Origin: JAGQKC01 sp965223675
GTDB taxonomy: Bacteria; Nitrospirota; Nitrospiria; Nitrospirales; UBA8639
DNA length: 64,000 nucleotides
Assembly: GCA_965223675.1 (NCBI GenBank)
Contig: OZ245013.1
Span: 3,782,001 to 3,846,000, forward strand
Direction of reading: 5' to 3'
Shown: positions 26,198 to 34,717 of the stretch, one piece after another
How the letters are laid out: every line of letters starts with the position of its first letter
Position numbering within the stretch: the first letter of the stretch is position 1
The notes under the pieces: generated by a model
Databases searched by the model: none
What the model was told of the DNA's origin: nothing
The model's input: the letters and a program-made list of their open reading frames with translations, nothing else
Program-made: the position numbers and the translations under genes

Positions 26198-26608
26198 TTA
26201 TTTAGATCTGTGTTTTTTTCGGTCCCAGACCATACCGGTTTGCTCTTGATCGGAAAACCCTAGAGTTGAGTAAAAGGCTTGTTTGTCTCGAGTGCAAAGC
26301 CAAAACAGTTCCACACTTTTGAGTGAAGGGTGATCAAGAATATGACGCATGACTTGGGTGCCAATATCCTGTCCTTGATACTGTTGATCGATAATCACGT
26401 CCCATATAGAGGCCCGATACACATAGTCGGTGAGTACTCGTCCAAAGCCTATCAAGTTCTTGTCCTCCCAGGCTGAAATAACAAGATCGCTATGGACCAG
26501 CATGAAAGCCGTATCGTCAAGCGTTCGGCCTTGGGACCACTGGGCTTGCTCAAGCAAGGGAATCAGGAGTTTAGGCGCTAAATCTTTAGAATCAGAAAAT
26601 GTAATCAT
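26198..26608 (-). CDS. GNAT-family N-acetyltransferase
   Basis: A 136-residue GCN5-type acetyltransferase. The acetyl-CoA pyrophosphate loop reads QYQGQDIGTQVMRHIL (a Q-x-x-G-x-D/G-x-G pattern), preceded by a beta strand ASIWDVIID. The C-terminal FYSTLGFSDQEQTGMVW is the usual GNAT beta6-beta7 region. The acceptor substrate cannot be inferred. No operon partner is evident. Confidence 0.82.
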   Translation of the reverse strand: MITFSDSKDLAPKLLIPLLEQAQWSQGRTLDDTAFMLVHSDLVISAWEDKNLIGFGRVLTDYVYRASIWDVIIDQQYQGQDIGTQVMRHILDHPSLKSVELFWLCTRDKQAFYSTLGFSDQEQTGMVWDRKKHRSK

Positions 26609-26682
26609 GGCTGGAGATTAATGGTTGCTCTGTATTACACTAAACAGCCACTAAAAAACTAGTGATTTTTGGAGATTGTCTT

Positions 26683-26862
26683 ATGCCAATGCTCGTAAGG
26701 AAGTGCCCCAAATGTAGTTTGCTCTTTTGGATTAAGGAACAAGACATCGAATATCCTGATCCCAACACGATGAAAGTGAGTTGTACGCACTGCAATCAAA
26801 CTCTCAGAATTCCACTCATTACGCAAGGCGCCAATGCCGGCGCCCCTAAGATGGGACACTAA
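26683..26862 (+). CDS. Small zinc-finger protein (MJ0042-like)
   Basis: A 59-residue protein beginning MPMLVRKCPKCSLLFWIKEQ, with CPKC and a second CTHC pair 25 residues later. This spacing resembles the MJ0042-type zinc finger found at the N-terminus of larger secreted or membrane proteins. Here it stands alone, with a short GANAGAPKMGH tail. ATG 26683 was chosen because GGAG lies eight bases upstream; an in-frame ATG at 26662 adds seven residues. Function unknown. Confidence 0.6.
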   Translation: MPMLVRKCPKCSLLFWIKEQDIEYPDPNTMKVSCTHCNQTLRIPLITQGANAGAPKMGH

Positions 26863-26865
26863 TGG

Positions 26866-26967
26866 GAGTGAAGCGTGAAGTGAGGAAAGAATTCTCTTTG
26901 ACAAAATACGAGATACGCTTCACGAAATACGTTTTTCGCCTCTACGAGCGACGCTTTACGTCTTCCG
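26866..26967. repeat. Period-7 repeat array (mixed words)
   Basis: GAGTGAAGCGTGAAGTGAGG opens the array. A spacer and AATACGAGATACGCTTCACG follow, then AAATACG and CTACGAGCGACGCTTTACG. Both the TTCACGC-type and ATACGAG-type words occur, which links the two word classes as one repeat family. Confidence 0.65.
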
Positions 26968-26996
26968 TTTACCAATACACAGAGAAAGCTTAATCT

Positions 26997-27728
26997 ATGA
27001 AACACGTGACCATTGCGGGTCTTGATGTGCGCATAACTGGTGGGCCAGATCGCGAAGGAGGAGGCACGGGTCCGGTTGTCGTCTTGCTGCACGGGTTTGG
27101 GGCCCCAGGAGACGATCTCGTCCCTCTTTGGCGGGTCTTGGATGTTCCCGCAGAAACCAGATTTGTCTTTCCTGCCGCACCGTTGTCGCTCAACATGGGC
27201 TTTGGAGATTCCCGGGCTTGGTGGATGTTGGATATGGAACGACTCGCCCAAAAACGTGCGGAAGGAAACTGGGCAGAGTTGGTGAGGGAGGTGCCCAAAG
27301 GCTTGTCGACCGCACGAGAGAAAGTCTTGGAGTTATTGAGTACGGTGAAGAATGAATTCCATGTCGCATCCAAAGATCTGTTGTTAGGGGGGTTCTCGCA
27401 AGGCGCGATGCTGGCATGCGACATCGTCTTGAGAACCAAGGAACAGTTTGCAGGGTTGGTCTTACTCTCCGGCTCGCTCATCGCCCGAGACGAATGGGCT
27501 CCGTTGATCGCTAGCCGAAAAGGGCTGCCAGTATTTCAGAGTCATGGGACAGATGATCCCATTCTCTCGTCAGCCGTGGCTCAAGAACTGCGAGATATGC
27601 TGACGAAAGAAGGCATCTCCGTGGAATGGCATGAATTTCGTGGTGGACATGAGATTCCTATGACTGTTCTTGAGAAACTTGGCGGCTTTATCAAGGGGGT
27701 GTTGTACAAATACGCCGATGATTATTAA
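26997..27728 (+). CDS. Phospholipase/carboxylesterase-family alpha/beta hydrolase
   Basis: A 243-residue serine esterase of the carboxylesterase/acyl-protein thioesterase type. The oxyanion region is VVLLHGFGAPGDDLVPLW, the nucleophile serine lies in GGFSQGAML, the acid in SHGTDDPIL and the histidine in RGGHEIPM. A long loop (about 75-105, WWMLDMERLAQKRAEGN) probably shapes the lid. No signal peptide is seen, so it acts in the cytosol. Its substrate is unknown. Confidence 0.87.
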   Translation: MKHVTIAGLDVRITGGPDREGGGTGPVVVLLHGFGAPGDDLVPLWRVLDVPAETRFVFPAAPLSLNMGFGDSRAWWMLDMERLAQKRAEGNWAELVREVPKGLSTAREKVLELLSTVKNEFHVASKDLLLGGFSQGAMLACDIVLRTKEQFAGLVLLSGSLIARDEWAPLIASRKGLPVFQSHGTDDPILSSAVAQELRDMLTKEGISVEWHEFRGGHEIPMTVLEKLGGFIKGVLYKYADDY

Positions 27729-27826
27729 CAATGGGCAGAGGCAACCCTGTCGGCAATTGCGCAAGTCATACATGGTTGGCTATATTATGACCGTCGGTTA
27801 ATGAATGATGAAGCAAGGGAGAAGTG

Positions 27827-28066
27827 ATGATTAGTAAAGAAGACCTCACGACGTATATACAACAGTCGATGAGCGATGCCAAAGTTTCAGTCCAGGATCG
27901 TACAGGAACAAGTGATCACTTTAATGTGCAAGTTGTGTCGGATATGTTCAAGGGCAAAAACGTATTAGATCGACACCGAATGATTTATCAGGCTCTGGAT
28001 GAACCCATGAAAGATGGTCGAATTCATGCTGTCGAACTTCAAGCAAAAACCAACGACGAAACATAA
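27827..28066 (+). CDS. BolA-family protein
   Basis: A 79-residue BolA/IbaG-like protein with the class-II KH-like fold. Landmarks: KVSVQDRTGTSDHFNVQVVS (the region that contacts the glutaredoxin [2Fe-2S] cluster; the His is the cluster ligand), KNVLDRHRMIYQAL and GRIHAVELQAKT. GGGAG lies five bases upstream of ATG 27827, so this start was preferred over the GTG one codon earlier. A monothiol glutaredoxin gene follows after 10 bases, the usual BolA-Grx pairing in iron-sulfur trafficking. Confidence 0.9.
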   Translation: MISKEDLTTYIQQSMSDAKVSVQDRTGTSDHFNVQVVSDMFKGKNVLDRHRMIYQALDEPMKDGRIHAVELQAKTNDET

Positions 28067-28076
28067 GGAGAACAAT

Positions 28077-28403
28077 ATGTCCAATCCCATCGAAGAAGAA
28101 ATTCAACGTGAGATTAAAGAGAATAAAATTCTGATCTACGGAAAGGGAACGAAAACCGCGCCTCAGTGCGGATTTACGGTAGAGACAATGGAGTTTTTTA
28201 ATAAATTTGGACATCCGTATGAGCTCATCAATGTGCTGACCAATCCAGAGAAGCGGGAATTTCTCAACAAAATGACCAACTGGCCGACTTTACCAAAAGT
28301 CTTTATTAATGGAACATTTTATGGTGATACGGATGTCTTAGGACCGATGGAACAAAAAGGGGAACTTCAACCACTCTTAGAAGAAGCCTTCAAAAAAGAA
28401 TAG
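28077..28403 (+). CDS. Monothiol glutaredoxin with CGFT active site
   Basis: A 108-residue Grx4/GrxD-type protein, starting at ATG 28077 with AAGGAGAAC upstream. Such proteins hold a bridging [2Fe-2S] cluster with glutathione and pass it to partners such as BolA. Landmarks: ILIYGKGTKTAPQCGFTVET, WPTLPKVFING and a GDTDVL loop. The active-site tetrapeptide is CGFT rather than the near-universal CGFS, and the upstream lysine sits in GKGT rather than MKGT. Cys is retained, so cluster binding should remain possible. It is cotranscribed with the BolA gene and followed by a strong terminator. Confidence 0.9.
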   Translation: MSNPIEEEIQREIKENKILIYGKGTKTAPQCGFTVETMEFFNKFGHPYELINVLTNPEKREFLNKMTNWPTLPKVFINGTFYGDTDVLGPMEQKGELQPLLEEAFKKE

Positions 28404-28455
28404 CCCCGTTCATTCGTCCTACGGTTTTCTCTATTTCTCGCAGTAAAACAACACG

Positions 28456-28486
28456 AGCCCGCTCCGACAGGAGCGGGCTTTGTCGC
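28456..28486 (+). terminator. Rho-independent terminator after bolA-grx
   Basis: A perfect 10-bp stem AGCCCGCTCC / GGAGCGGGCT with a GACA loop, followed by a short T-rich stretch. It ends the bolA-glutaredoxin transcript. Confidence 0.85.
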
Positions 28487-28699
28487 TTCTACCCGATATC
28501 TGGTTTCTGTTCATTTAAAGAGAGAAAACGTAATCAATAGATCTTTCTATAGATTCCCGTCTGTTCTGAGATTTTGTCCTACCATTTTCGAAAATCCCCC
28601 GTATTGACACTTCTTCTAGTTCGTCATGTTAGTCGTTCAAATTTTTCCTCTTCCTTCGCGTCAAGCGGATCAGTAGATATCCCGATACGACGGGAAACG

Positions 28700-28806
28700 G
28701 ATATGAAGTGTCGCGTTGCTCGTGCCTGCGCGCTGTCGCGCTTTCAGCCTTCGTCGCTACTTCGGCGGAGTAGGCCTGACGCGCAAGCGTGAATCGTCGC
28801 TCGCCA
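28700..28806. repeat. Period-7 repeat array with an inserted GC-rich palindrome
   Basis: CGCGTTGCTCGTG and GTGAATCGTCGCTCGCC are typical array words. Between them lies a GC-rich segment with TGCGCGCTGTCGCGC on the left, CTTCGTCGCTACTTCGGCGG in the middle and CTGACGCGCAAGCG on the right, which pair in part. It looks like a second small repeat nested in the array. No gene was found in the rest of the gap 28487-28870. Confidence 0.5.
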
Positions 28807-28870
28807 AGACACTAAAAACCATTTCTTGAACGAAGTACGTTTGACGAAATCGATCGCAAAGGAGTGAATC

Positions 28871-29596
28871 GTGAGTTGCAAACTGAAAAGACCCCTCTCA
28901 ATCCAATTCATGATTATCCTCGGAACTCTAACTCTAATGATGAGTTCGGGCTGTACAATGGGTCAGGAAACGAGAGCGACTGATCATGCACAGCATATGG
29001 TAGCCCTTGAACAACAAGGTCAGTTCACCAAAGCGGTGATTCTTCAAAGCTTGCATGACTCCACATCTTTCAATCTCGGCACCCCAGAACGTGACGTTGC
29101 CATGAGTCAAAATGATGGGATGACATTGCCTGGTGAGGGACAAGCTGAAACAGGGCATGAATCAGGAAAACACGTAGGGCCGCCGTCACCTTTACTCGTG
29201 CACCTGACTCCAGACCGGGGACCAAAAACTGGACTTGATGAGAAATGGCATTCAGAATTGGGATGGTCATTGCTAGTTGATGGAAACTATGAGGGAGCTG
29301 TGGCTGCCTATCGAGAAGCCCTTCGTCAAAATCAAGATTCTGCGGAAGCGTATGTAGGGCTGGGGAGCGCGCTCAAAATGCAAAACGAAGCGTCAGCAGC
29401 CATAGAAGCCTATGAACAAGCCCTTCATTTGCAGCCCGATAATCCTGCCGCACTGGTCCATCTCGGCGCTATCTATGCTGATGGAGCACCTGAACATCGA
29501 AATGTCGAGAAGGCTAAGCAGCTCTATTCTCGAGCTTCCCAACAGGGCGACCCTTTTGCCACCATGGCATTACGAGACCTCAATACTCGCCAGTGA
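28871..29596 (+). CDS. TPR-repeat lipoprotein
   Basis: A 241-residue protein starting with GTG. The signal peptide (hydrophobic residues 12-26) ends in a lipobox MSSGC, so Cys28 is probably lipidated. After a polar linker (about 40-125), at least two TPR motifs occur: LGWSLLVDGNYEGAVAAYRE and AYVGLGSALKMQNEASAAIE, with a third around HLGAIYADG. TPR proteins scaffold complexes. It lies upstream of the pilus locus, similar to PilW/PilF-type pilotins in domain content, but an equivalent role is only a guess. Confidence 0.8.
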   Translation: MSCKLKRPLSIQFMIILGTLTLMMSSGCTMGQETRATDHAQHMVALEQQGQFTKAVILQSLHDSTSFNLGTPERDVAMSQNDGMTLPGEGQAETGHESGKHVGPPSPLLVHLTPDRGPKTGLDEKWHSELGWSLLVDGNYEGAVAAYREALRQNQDSAEAYVGLGSALKMQNEASAAIEAYEQALHLQPDNPAALVHLGAIYADGAPEHRNVEKAKQLYSRASQQGDPFATMALRDLNTRQ

Positions 29597-29697
29597 TGCG
29601 TGAAGCATCATCCGTTACTCGTCGTTCGTGAAGCGTTACTCGCAAGAAAACGGTTCAGGTACTTCTTTTGCGAGATACAAAAGAAGAGATGCGCTTT
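29597..29697. repeat. Period-7 repeat array
   Basis: GCGTGAAGCATCATCCGTTA and CTCGTCGTTCGTGAAGCGTT form the left block; after a spacer, TTTGCGAGATACAAAAGAAG and AGATGCGC form a weaker right block. It fills the start of the gap between the TPR lipoprotein gene and the first prepilin gene. Confidence 0.6.
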
Positions 29698-29797
29698 CCC
29701 CCCACTGGATTCGGTTTAAAAAAAGATTACTCTCTCTCTAGATCAAAACAGAACCAACCGAAAAACACGATATGAGAAGTACCATTTTGAATGACCA

Positions 29798-30487
29798 ATG
29801 ATGTGGAAAATCAAGAACAAACCTCATCCTCATAGGCAAAGCGGTCTGAGTTTATTAGAGACGATCGGTGTTGTTTCAATTGGTGCCGTTTTGGCGGCGA
29901 TAACGCTTCCCCACGTTTATGATCTGATCGCGGACTCAAAAGCTGAATCTCTGGTTGCCTCAACTAAAGTCTATCAACAAGCCATCAGTCGATACTACGC
30001 GGATATGGGGACCCTCCTGCCCTTAGATCGTCGGGGCTTACCTTATCTGGAAACCACTGGAGATAGTGCCAACCCCAATTCGCTTCCAGCCCAGCTCACG
30101 CTTGTGGAAAGCGATCCACATATCGGCTCATCCAACCTCTGGGCAAAATTTCAGGGGCCGTATCTAGAGAAATTTGATACGCACTACCCACCGGAATTGG
30201 GCGAAAAAATGTTTATGCCTACCGTACGAGCACTGCCTTTAGGTGCCGTTGTGACGGAGAGTAATCGTGCATGGGATCTGCGAGGCGACAATGCGAGAAG
30301 TGATGTTCCAACCATGGCGAATGTCGCCGTCCTCAGCGTGACGGGACTCACTCAGGACCAATTTCGTCGAATTGACAAGATTATCGAACCTGGTATCGGA
30401 AGTACGCCGGAAGAAAAGCAAGTCAGGGGGCGAGCGAAATTCGATGCAAGAGAACGGACGCTTCATCTTTACTTAGCCCACCAATAG
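29798..30487 (+). CDS. Type IV prepilin-like protein (pseudopilin class, paralogue 1)
   Basis: A 229-residue prepilin. A basic leader (MMWKIKNKPHPHRQSG) is followed by the cleavage site G|LSLLETIG and a hydrophobic helix up to about residue 40; the glutamate at mature position 5 is present. The globular part (YYADMGTLLPLD, ETTGDSANPNSLPAQLTL, FQGPYLEKF, NRAWDLRGDNARSDVP) is shared with the proteins at 30838-31503 and 40733-41422, so these are three paralogues. The basic leader here is not built from repeat. The mature protein would be a pilus or pseudopilus subunit of the MSHA-like system that follows. Confidence 0.82.
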   Translation: MMWKIKNKPHPHRQSGLSLLETIGVVSIGAVLAAITLPHVYDLIADSKAESLVASTKVYQQAISRYYADMGTLLPLDRRGLPYLETTGDSANPNSLPAQLTLVESDPHIGSSNLWAKFQGPYLEKFDTHYPPELGEKMFMPTVRALPLGAVVTESNRAWDLRGDNARSDVPTMANVAVLSVTGLTQDQFRRIDKIIEPGIGSTPEEKQVRGRAKFDARERTLHLYLAHQ

Positions 30488-30489
30488 GG

Positions 30490-30680
30490 CGTATCTCGTG
30501 AATCGTCTCTCGTATTTCGTTAAAAAGAATCTCCTGGTTATTCTCCTTCGCTTCACGCTTCACACGTGACACTTCACGTTTTCTCCCACGCTTCACAAAC
30601 GAACAGTAACTGACAACAAGCGCCGGACCAAGAATTACGATTCACGAGCAACGAACGACGAGCGACGAATAACGAGAGAC
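30490..30680. repeat. Long period-7 repeat array (inverted pair with TTCACGC words)
   Basis: The left block is CGTATCTCGTGAATCGTCTC plus TCGTATTTCGT. The middle holds CGCTTCACGCTTCACACGTG plus ACACTTCACG. The right block is TACGATTCACGAGCAACGAA plus CGACGAGCGACGAATAACGA. All three word classes of the family occur in order in one array. Confidence 0.75.
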
Positions 30681-30837
30681 ATTTTTTTCTTTATAGTCAG
30701 AGACCCCTAAAGGCTGAGGGGGGAACGTCCGAAGAGAAAAAATGGAAATGAAAACCGAAAACTATAACACTATTACTCATACACGAATGAAACAGTTCAT
30801 AAGGTATTACACAGAAGTGCTAAGGAAGGGAAATGTT

Positions 30838-31503
30838 ATGAATAGGGCAAGAAAAGAACACGGTTTTACCTTAATCGAAATGATCGGCGTCTTGGCCGTC
30901 ATAGCCATTTTGGTTGCACTCTTACTGCCAAAAGTGTTTGAAATCATGGCGGAATCAAAGGCCAATGCGTTGGTCGCAGCCATCAGGACCTATGAGACGG
31001 CCGTCGTGGACTACTATTCGGATATTAGCTCATTGTTACCCTTAAATGTGACTGGAACACCGACTGCGGAAACCACTGGAGATAGTGCCACGGCCATATC
31101 CCTTCCGGCACGTCTCACCCTGGATTCTTCTGATGCGTTAAATACCGGAGCCAATAGTTGGTCAAGGTTTAGAGGTCCATACCTGGCGAAATTTGTCACG
31201 ACGACCCCGCCTGGGCTCGGAACAGCCGTCTATATGCCTGCAACCACACCAGTTGCATACGGCACAGCCACGACCGCTACGAATATCGGATGGGACTTGA
31301 ATAATGACGGCAACAGCGATATTCCAAGCGGAGCTAATGTTGTCTATGTGTATTTTGAAGGAATCAGCGATACAGATTTTGACAAAGTGGATGCGATCAT
31401 CGATCCAGGCATGGGTACTACGACAGCTCAACGTGTCTTGCGAGGCCGGGTAAAATATGATGCCACGACAGATGAAATGATGATTTACCTGAACCATGGA
31501 TAA
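30838..31503 (+). CDS. Type IV prepilin-like protein (paralogue 2)
   Basis: A 221-residue prepilin. ATG 30838 was chosen because AAGGAAGGG precedes it; an in-frame ATG at 30742 would give an over-long 40-residue leader. The leader MNRARKEHG is cleaved before FTLIEMIGVLAVIAILVALL, a canonical N-methylated pilin helix with Glu5. The globular part has DYYSDISSLLPLN, ETTGDSATAISLPARLTL, RFRGPYLAKF and WDLNNDGNSDIPSGANV, closely matching 40733-41422. Probably a major or minor pilin of the MSHA-like pilus. Confidence 0.87.
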   Translation: MNRARKEHGFTLIEMIGVLAVIAILVALLLPKVFEIMAESKANALVAAIRTYETAVVDYYSDISSLLPLNVTGTPTAETTGDSATAISLPARLTLDSSDALNTGANSWSRFRGPYLAKFVTTTPPGLGTAVYMPATTPVAYGTATTATNIGWDLNNDGNSDIPSGANVVYVYFEGISDTDFDKVDAIIDPGMGTTTAQRVLRGRVKYDATTDEMMIYLNHG

Positions 31504-31650
31504 AACCATTCAGATCTAGAGTGTATATGGGAAAAGGAGGTGTTCGACAATACCAGGCATAATCAATCTTCATGTGAACGAACCTTTCTGATTCCTACTC
31601 ACTTTCTCCACCCTCCTTTTTATTCAATGGTTCTTCAAGGTTAATGACGA

Positions 31651-33342
31651 ATGAGCGCCTCTCTCATTGAAGAATCAACGCCCAAACCTAAACGTCTTGG
31701 CGACCGCTTAGTCGCCGATGGATTATTGGTCGCAGACCAACTCAATCTCGCACTCAAAGAATCAAAACGTTTAGGGAAATTTCTTGGCGAAACACTCGTT
31801 AGCCTTGGATTCATCACTGATGAAATCCTGACGTCCTACCTCGCGTCAGAGTCTCAATCTTCAGTCCTTGATCTTTCTGACTCCTTTATCCCTCCTGACG
31901 TCCTCGAGCTTGTGCCGCACGAACTGTCTGCCAAGTATCAGCTACTTCCAATCGGAAGAAAGGGGAATCTTCTCACAATCGCGCTAGCCGATACCTATAA
32001 CGTCATGGCGGTAGATACCATTGAGCGGATAACAGGGCTGAACGTGGAAGTCGTGACGGCTCCAACACAAACGATTGCCGATGCCATTGAACGCTATTAC
32101 GCACAAAGCGAGACGATTACGAACCTTGTCGATCAATTGGCCAAACAAGGGTTAGGAGCATTAGGGGAACAGTCAGGAACGGAAGCGCCGATGATCCGGC
32201 TCTGTAATCAGATCATCACGTTTGCCATTCAAATTCGGGCCACGGACATTCACATAGAGCCTGACGAGCAATACTTGCGAATTCGAATTCGCGTTGATGG
32301 ATTGTTAGGGAGGGAAATTTTGATCCCGAAAACTCTTCAAGCGTCAATTATTGCCCGTCTGAAGCTCATGGCCACACTCAACGTGACGGAAAAACGATTA
32401 CCCCAAGACGGACGAATTCCATTTACCTCAGGGACTCGTCGGGTGGATCTTCGAATGTCGACCTTGCCAACGAATTTTGGGGAAAGTTTGGTGATGCGAA
32501 TATTGGATAAATCCGCGGTGAATTTGGAATTTGGTTCCTTGGGGTTCTCGGCGCATAATCAGAAACGAGTAGAAACCGTGGTGCAGCGACCGTATGGAAT
32601 TCTGCTCGTGACTGGACCAACCGGAAGTGGGAAGACGACCACACTCTACACGAGTCTACGCGGTGTCAACGCCCAAGAGAAGGGAGTCTTTACGTTAGAA
32701 GATCCGGTGGAATATCAGATGCCTATGGTACGTCAAACTCAGGTAAATCCAGGAATTGGAATGACCTTTGCCGCTGGTCTTCGGGCTTTGTTACGGCAGG
32801 ATCCCGATGTGATCATGGTTGGGGAAATTCGTGATTTAGAGACTGCAGATTTGGCCATGCGAGCCGCGATGACTGGACATCTCGTTTTTTCAACACTACA
32901 TACCAACGATGCAGTTGGCGCGATTCCTCGCCTGATTGATATGGGTGTGGAACCGTATCTTTTGGCCTCAGCGCTCTCGGGGGTCGTCGCTCAGAGATTG
33001 GTTCGTCTTATTTGTCAGGGTTGTAAGGAAGAGCGAGATGATGTCGACCAAGTGTTGAAAGCGCTCAAGATTCAGCCGCCAAAAGGGATGACGCCTCGTC
33101 TTTGGCACGGTAAGGGTTGTCGAGCGTGTGGAAATACAGGGTTTCGTGGGCGTCAAGGTATATTTGAAGTGCTGCTGATGAATGAGCAGATTCATCTTCC
33201 AATCGTCCAAGGTCCCGACCTTCCAGCGATTCGAGGCATCGCGCGTAAGGAAGGTATGTTGACCATGAAGGAGGATGGTTTAGCTAAAGCCTTTCAAGGG
33301 GTTACGACTGTCGAGGAAGTCTTACGGGTGGTAGATGAATAA
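31651..33342 (+). CDS. mshE: MshE/GspE/PilB-type pilus assembly ATPase
   Basis: A 563-residue hexameric extension ATPase. The N-terminal GspE/MshE domain (about 1-150, LGDRLVADGLLVADQLNLAL and LGETLVSLGFITDEILTSYL) resembles the c-di-GMP-binding repeats of MshE. The motor has Walker A GPTGSGKTTTLY, an Asp box (FTLEDPVEYQ), a Walker B-like DPDVIMVGEIRD and a His box MTGHLVFSTLHTNDA. A tetracysteine zinc site (CQGC, CRAC) lies near the end. It overlaps the platform gene by 8 bases. It would power pilin polymerisation at the inner membrane. Confidence 0.93.
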   Translation: MSASLIEESTPKPKRLGDRLVADGLLVADQLNLALKESKRLGKFLGETLVSLGFITDEILTSYLASESQSSVLDLSDSFIPPDVLELVPHELSAKYQLLPIGRKGNLLTIALADTYNVMAVDTIERITGLNVEVVTAPTQTIADAIERYYAQSETITNLVDQLAKQGLGALGEQSGTEAPMIRLCNQIITFAIQIRATDIHIEPDEQYLRIRIRVDGLLGREILIPKTLQASIIARLKLMATLNVTEKRLPQDGRIPFTSGTRRVDLRMSTLPTNFGESLVMRILDKSAVNLEFGSLGFSAHNQKRVETVVQRPYGILLVTGPTGSGKTTTLYTSLRGVNAQEKGVFTLEDPVEYQMPMVRQTQVNPGIGMTFAAGLRALLRQDPDVIMVGEIRDLETADLAMRAAMTGHLVFSTLHTNDAVGAIPRLIDMGVEPYLLASALSGVVAQRLVRLICQGCKEERDDVDQVLKALKIQPPKGMTPRLWHGKGCRACGNTGFRGRQGIFEVLLMNEQIHLPIVQGPDLPAIRGIARKEGMLTMKEDGLAKAFQGVTTVEEVLRVVDE

Positions 33343-34540
33343 CTATAAGTACCGAGCAGTGGATCAGCAGGGTGTCACTCAAAAAGGTGTGCTTGGCGCA
33401 GAGAATATTGATGACCTTCGCGCTCGGCTCAAAGAAGCTGGAAAGTTATTGATTGAGGCAAAAGAGACGAGAGAAGTTGCCACGGGTTTTCAGGGTGATG
33501 TCAAAGTCAAACCACAAGTCATTCTCGAATTTGTCACGCATATGTCGAGCCTTTCTCAGGCTGGAGTTCCTATTCTCACGTCACTGATCAATTTGGCCCA
33601 GGAGGCCTCAACACCTCAATTTGGCCGGGTATTAGATAGAGTGTGGCGTGTCGTAGAAACCGGGGTTCCACTGCATACAGCGATGAGTCAATTTCCAAGA
33701 GTGTTCCCTCAGCTCGTCATCAATCTGGTGCAAGCTGGAGAAGAGAGCGGAACATTGCCTGAAACGTTTGTTGAACTGCAGCGATACCTGGAATGGATGG
33801 AACGCATGAAGGGTGAAGTGCGACAAGCCGTGATCTATCCGACGACGATCCTGACGGCCGTGCTTGGGCTCTTTATCCTGATGTTTACCTTTGTCATTCC
33901 GAGATTTACACCCATCTTAGAAAGTTTGAATGTGCCGCTGCCGTTCATCACCGTGGCTGTTCTGGCGTTGAGTAAGTTTATGGAGAGTACCTGGTGGATC
34001 TGGGGCATTCTAATAATCGGAGTGCCTATCGGGGTGTGGCTAAGTAAAACCCGAATCCCTGGTTTTGCTTTTTTATGGGACGCCTGGATACTGAAAATCC
34101 CGATTTTCGGTCCTCTGAAAAGCATGATCGCTCTCTCACGGTTTACGCATAACTTTGGTGTATTGTACAAAGCTGGTGTTCCGGTGTTGCAAGGATTGAG
34201 CTTATGTCAACGCTTGGTAGGAAATCAGATTATCGCACGAGCTTTGAAGAAAGTGGAGCAAGACGTGTCAGAAGGAGCCACCATTAGTAACGCGCTTCGT
34301 CAACATCCCGTGTTTCCATCTATCTTGATTCAAATGGTATCCGTGGGAGAAGCGGCGGGTCGACTCGATCAAACGCTCATGCATGTGGCGCACTACTACA
34401 ATGAAGAAATCCCCAGGCGGGTTAAGAAGATCTTTGGCATCATGGAACCGATGATTACCGTTGGGTTGATCGGTACCGTGGGAATTGTTGCTGTCTCCAT
34501 TTTCCTTCCGATGATGAGCCTGATGGGGGGCATGCGATAA
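33335..34540 (+). CDS. mshG: MshG/GspF/PilC-type inner-membrane platform protein
   Basis: A 401-residue polytopic platform protein. Two GspF cytoplasmic domains (about 60-180 and 265-385, with LTSLINLAQEA and VLQGLSLCQRL repeats) are joined by membrane helices near 165-190, 220-240 and 375-398. The N-terminal YKYRAVDQQGVTQKGVLGAE strand is typical of this family. It overlaps the ATPase gene by 8 bases, and both are transcribed with the pilins upstream. A bidirectional terminator follows. Confidence 0.93.
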   Translation: MNNYKYRAVDQQGVTQKGVLGAENIDDLRARLKEAGKLLIEAKETREVATGFQGDVKVKPQVILEFVTHMSSLSQAGVPILTSLINLAQEASTPQFGRVLDRVWRVVETGVPLHTAMSQFPRVFPQLVINLVQAGEESGTLPETFVELQRYLEWMERMKGEVRQAVIYPTTILTAVLGLFILMFTFVIPRFTPILESLNVPLPFITVAVLALSKFMESTWWIWGILIIGVPIGVWLSKTRIPGFAFLWDAWILKIPIFGPLKSMIALSRFTHNFGVLYKAGVPVLQGLSLCQRLVGNQIIARALKKVEQDVSEGATISNALRQHPVFPSILIQMVSVGEAAGRLDQTLMHVAHYYNEEIPRRVKKIFGIMEPMITVGLIGTVGIVAVSIFLPMMSLMGGMR

Positions 34541-34547
34541 CAAAAAA

Positions 34548-34620
34548 CGTATCTCTTCGCACGTATTTCGTATCTCGCATAAAAAGTCTTCCCGGTCTTT
34601 TTCAAGCAACGAGCAACGAA
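34548..34620. repeat. Period-7 repeat array ending at a prepilin stub
   Basis: The left block ACGTATCTCTTCGCACGTAT plus TTCGTATCTCGC, a spacer rich in T and C, and a right block AAGCAACGAGCAACGAA. The right block runs straight into a truncated prepilin N-terminus at 34604-34648. Confidence 0.65.
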
Positions 34621-34648
34621 TTGTGGTTTTACCTTAATCGAAACGCGC
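34604..34648 (+). pseudogene. Orphan prepilin N-terminus (array + GFTLIE stub)
   Basis: In one frame the array end reads KQRATNCGFTLIETR. This matches the intact leader QRATNSGFTLIEMIG of the 40733-41422 prepilin, but the helix is lost after FTLIE and unrelated sequence follows. It is the breakpoint relic of a prepilin gene copy. Confidence 0.6.
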
Positions 34649-34657
34649 ATTAAAACA

Positions 34658-34694
34658 AAAAAGGCCTCTGCTTTCATGCAGAAGCCTTTTTCCG
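34658..34694. terminator. Bidirectional terminator between mshG and the PEP-CTERM gene
   Basis: A 14-bp stem (34658-34671 with 34678-34691, one mismatch) carries AAAAA on its left arm and TTTTT on its right arm, with the loop TTTCAT. The flanking A and T tracts let it stop transcription in both directions, as suits the convergent genes on either side. Confidence 0.85.
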
Positions 34695-34717
34695 ACCAAT
34701 CATTTGTCTTGTTCTTT

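Noticed and set aside
26990..27481. 163-residue antisense ORF opposite the esterase gene
   Set aside because: It mirrors the coding strand of a clear alpha/beta hydrolase and is rich in Ser/Pro/Arg with no domain.
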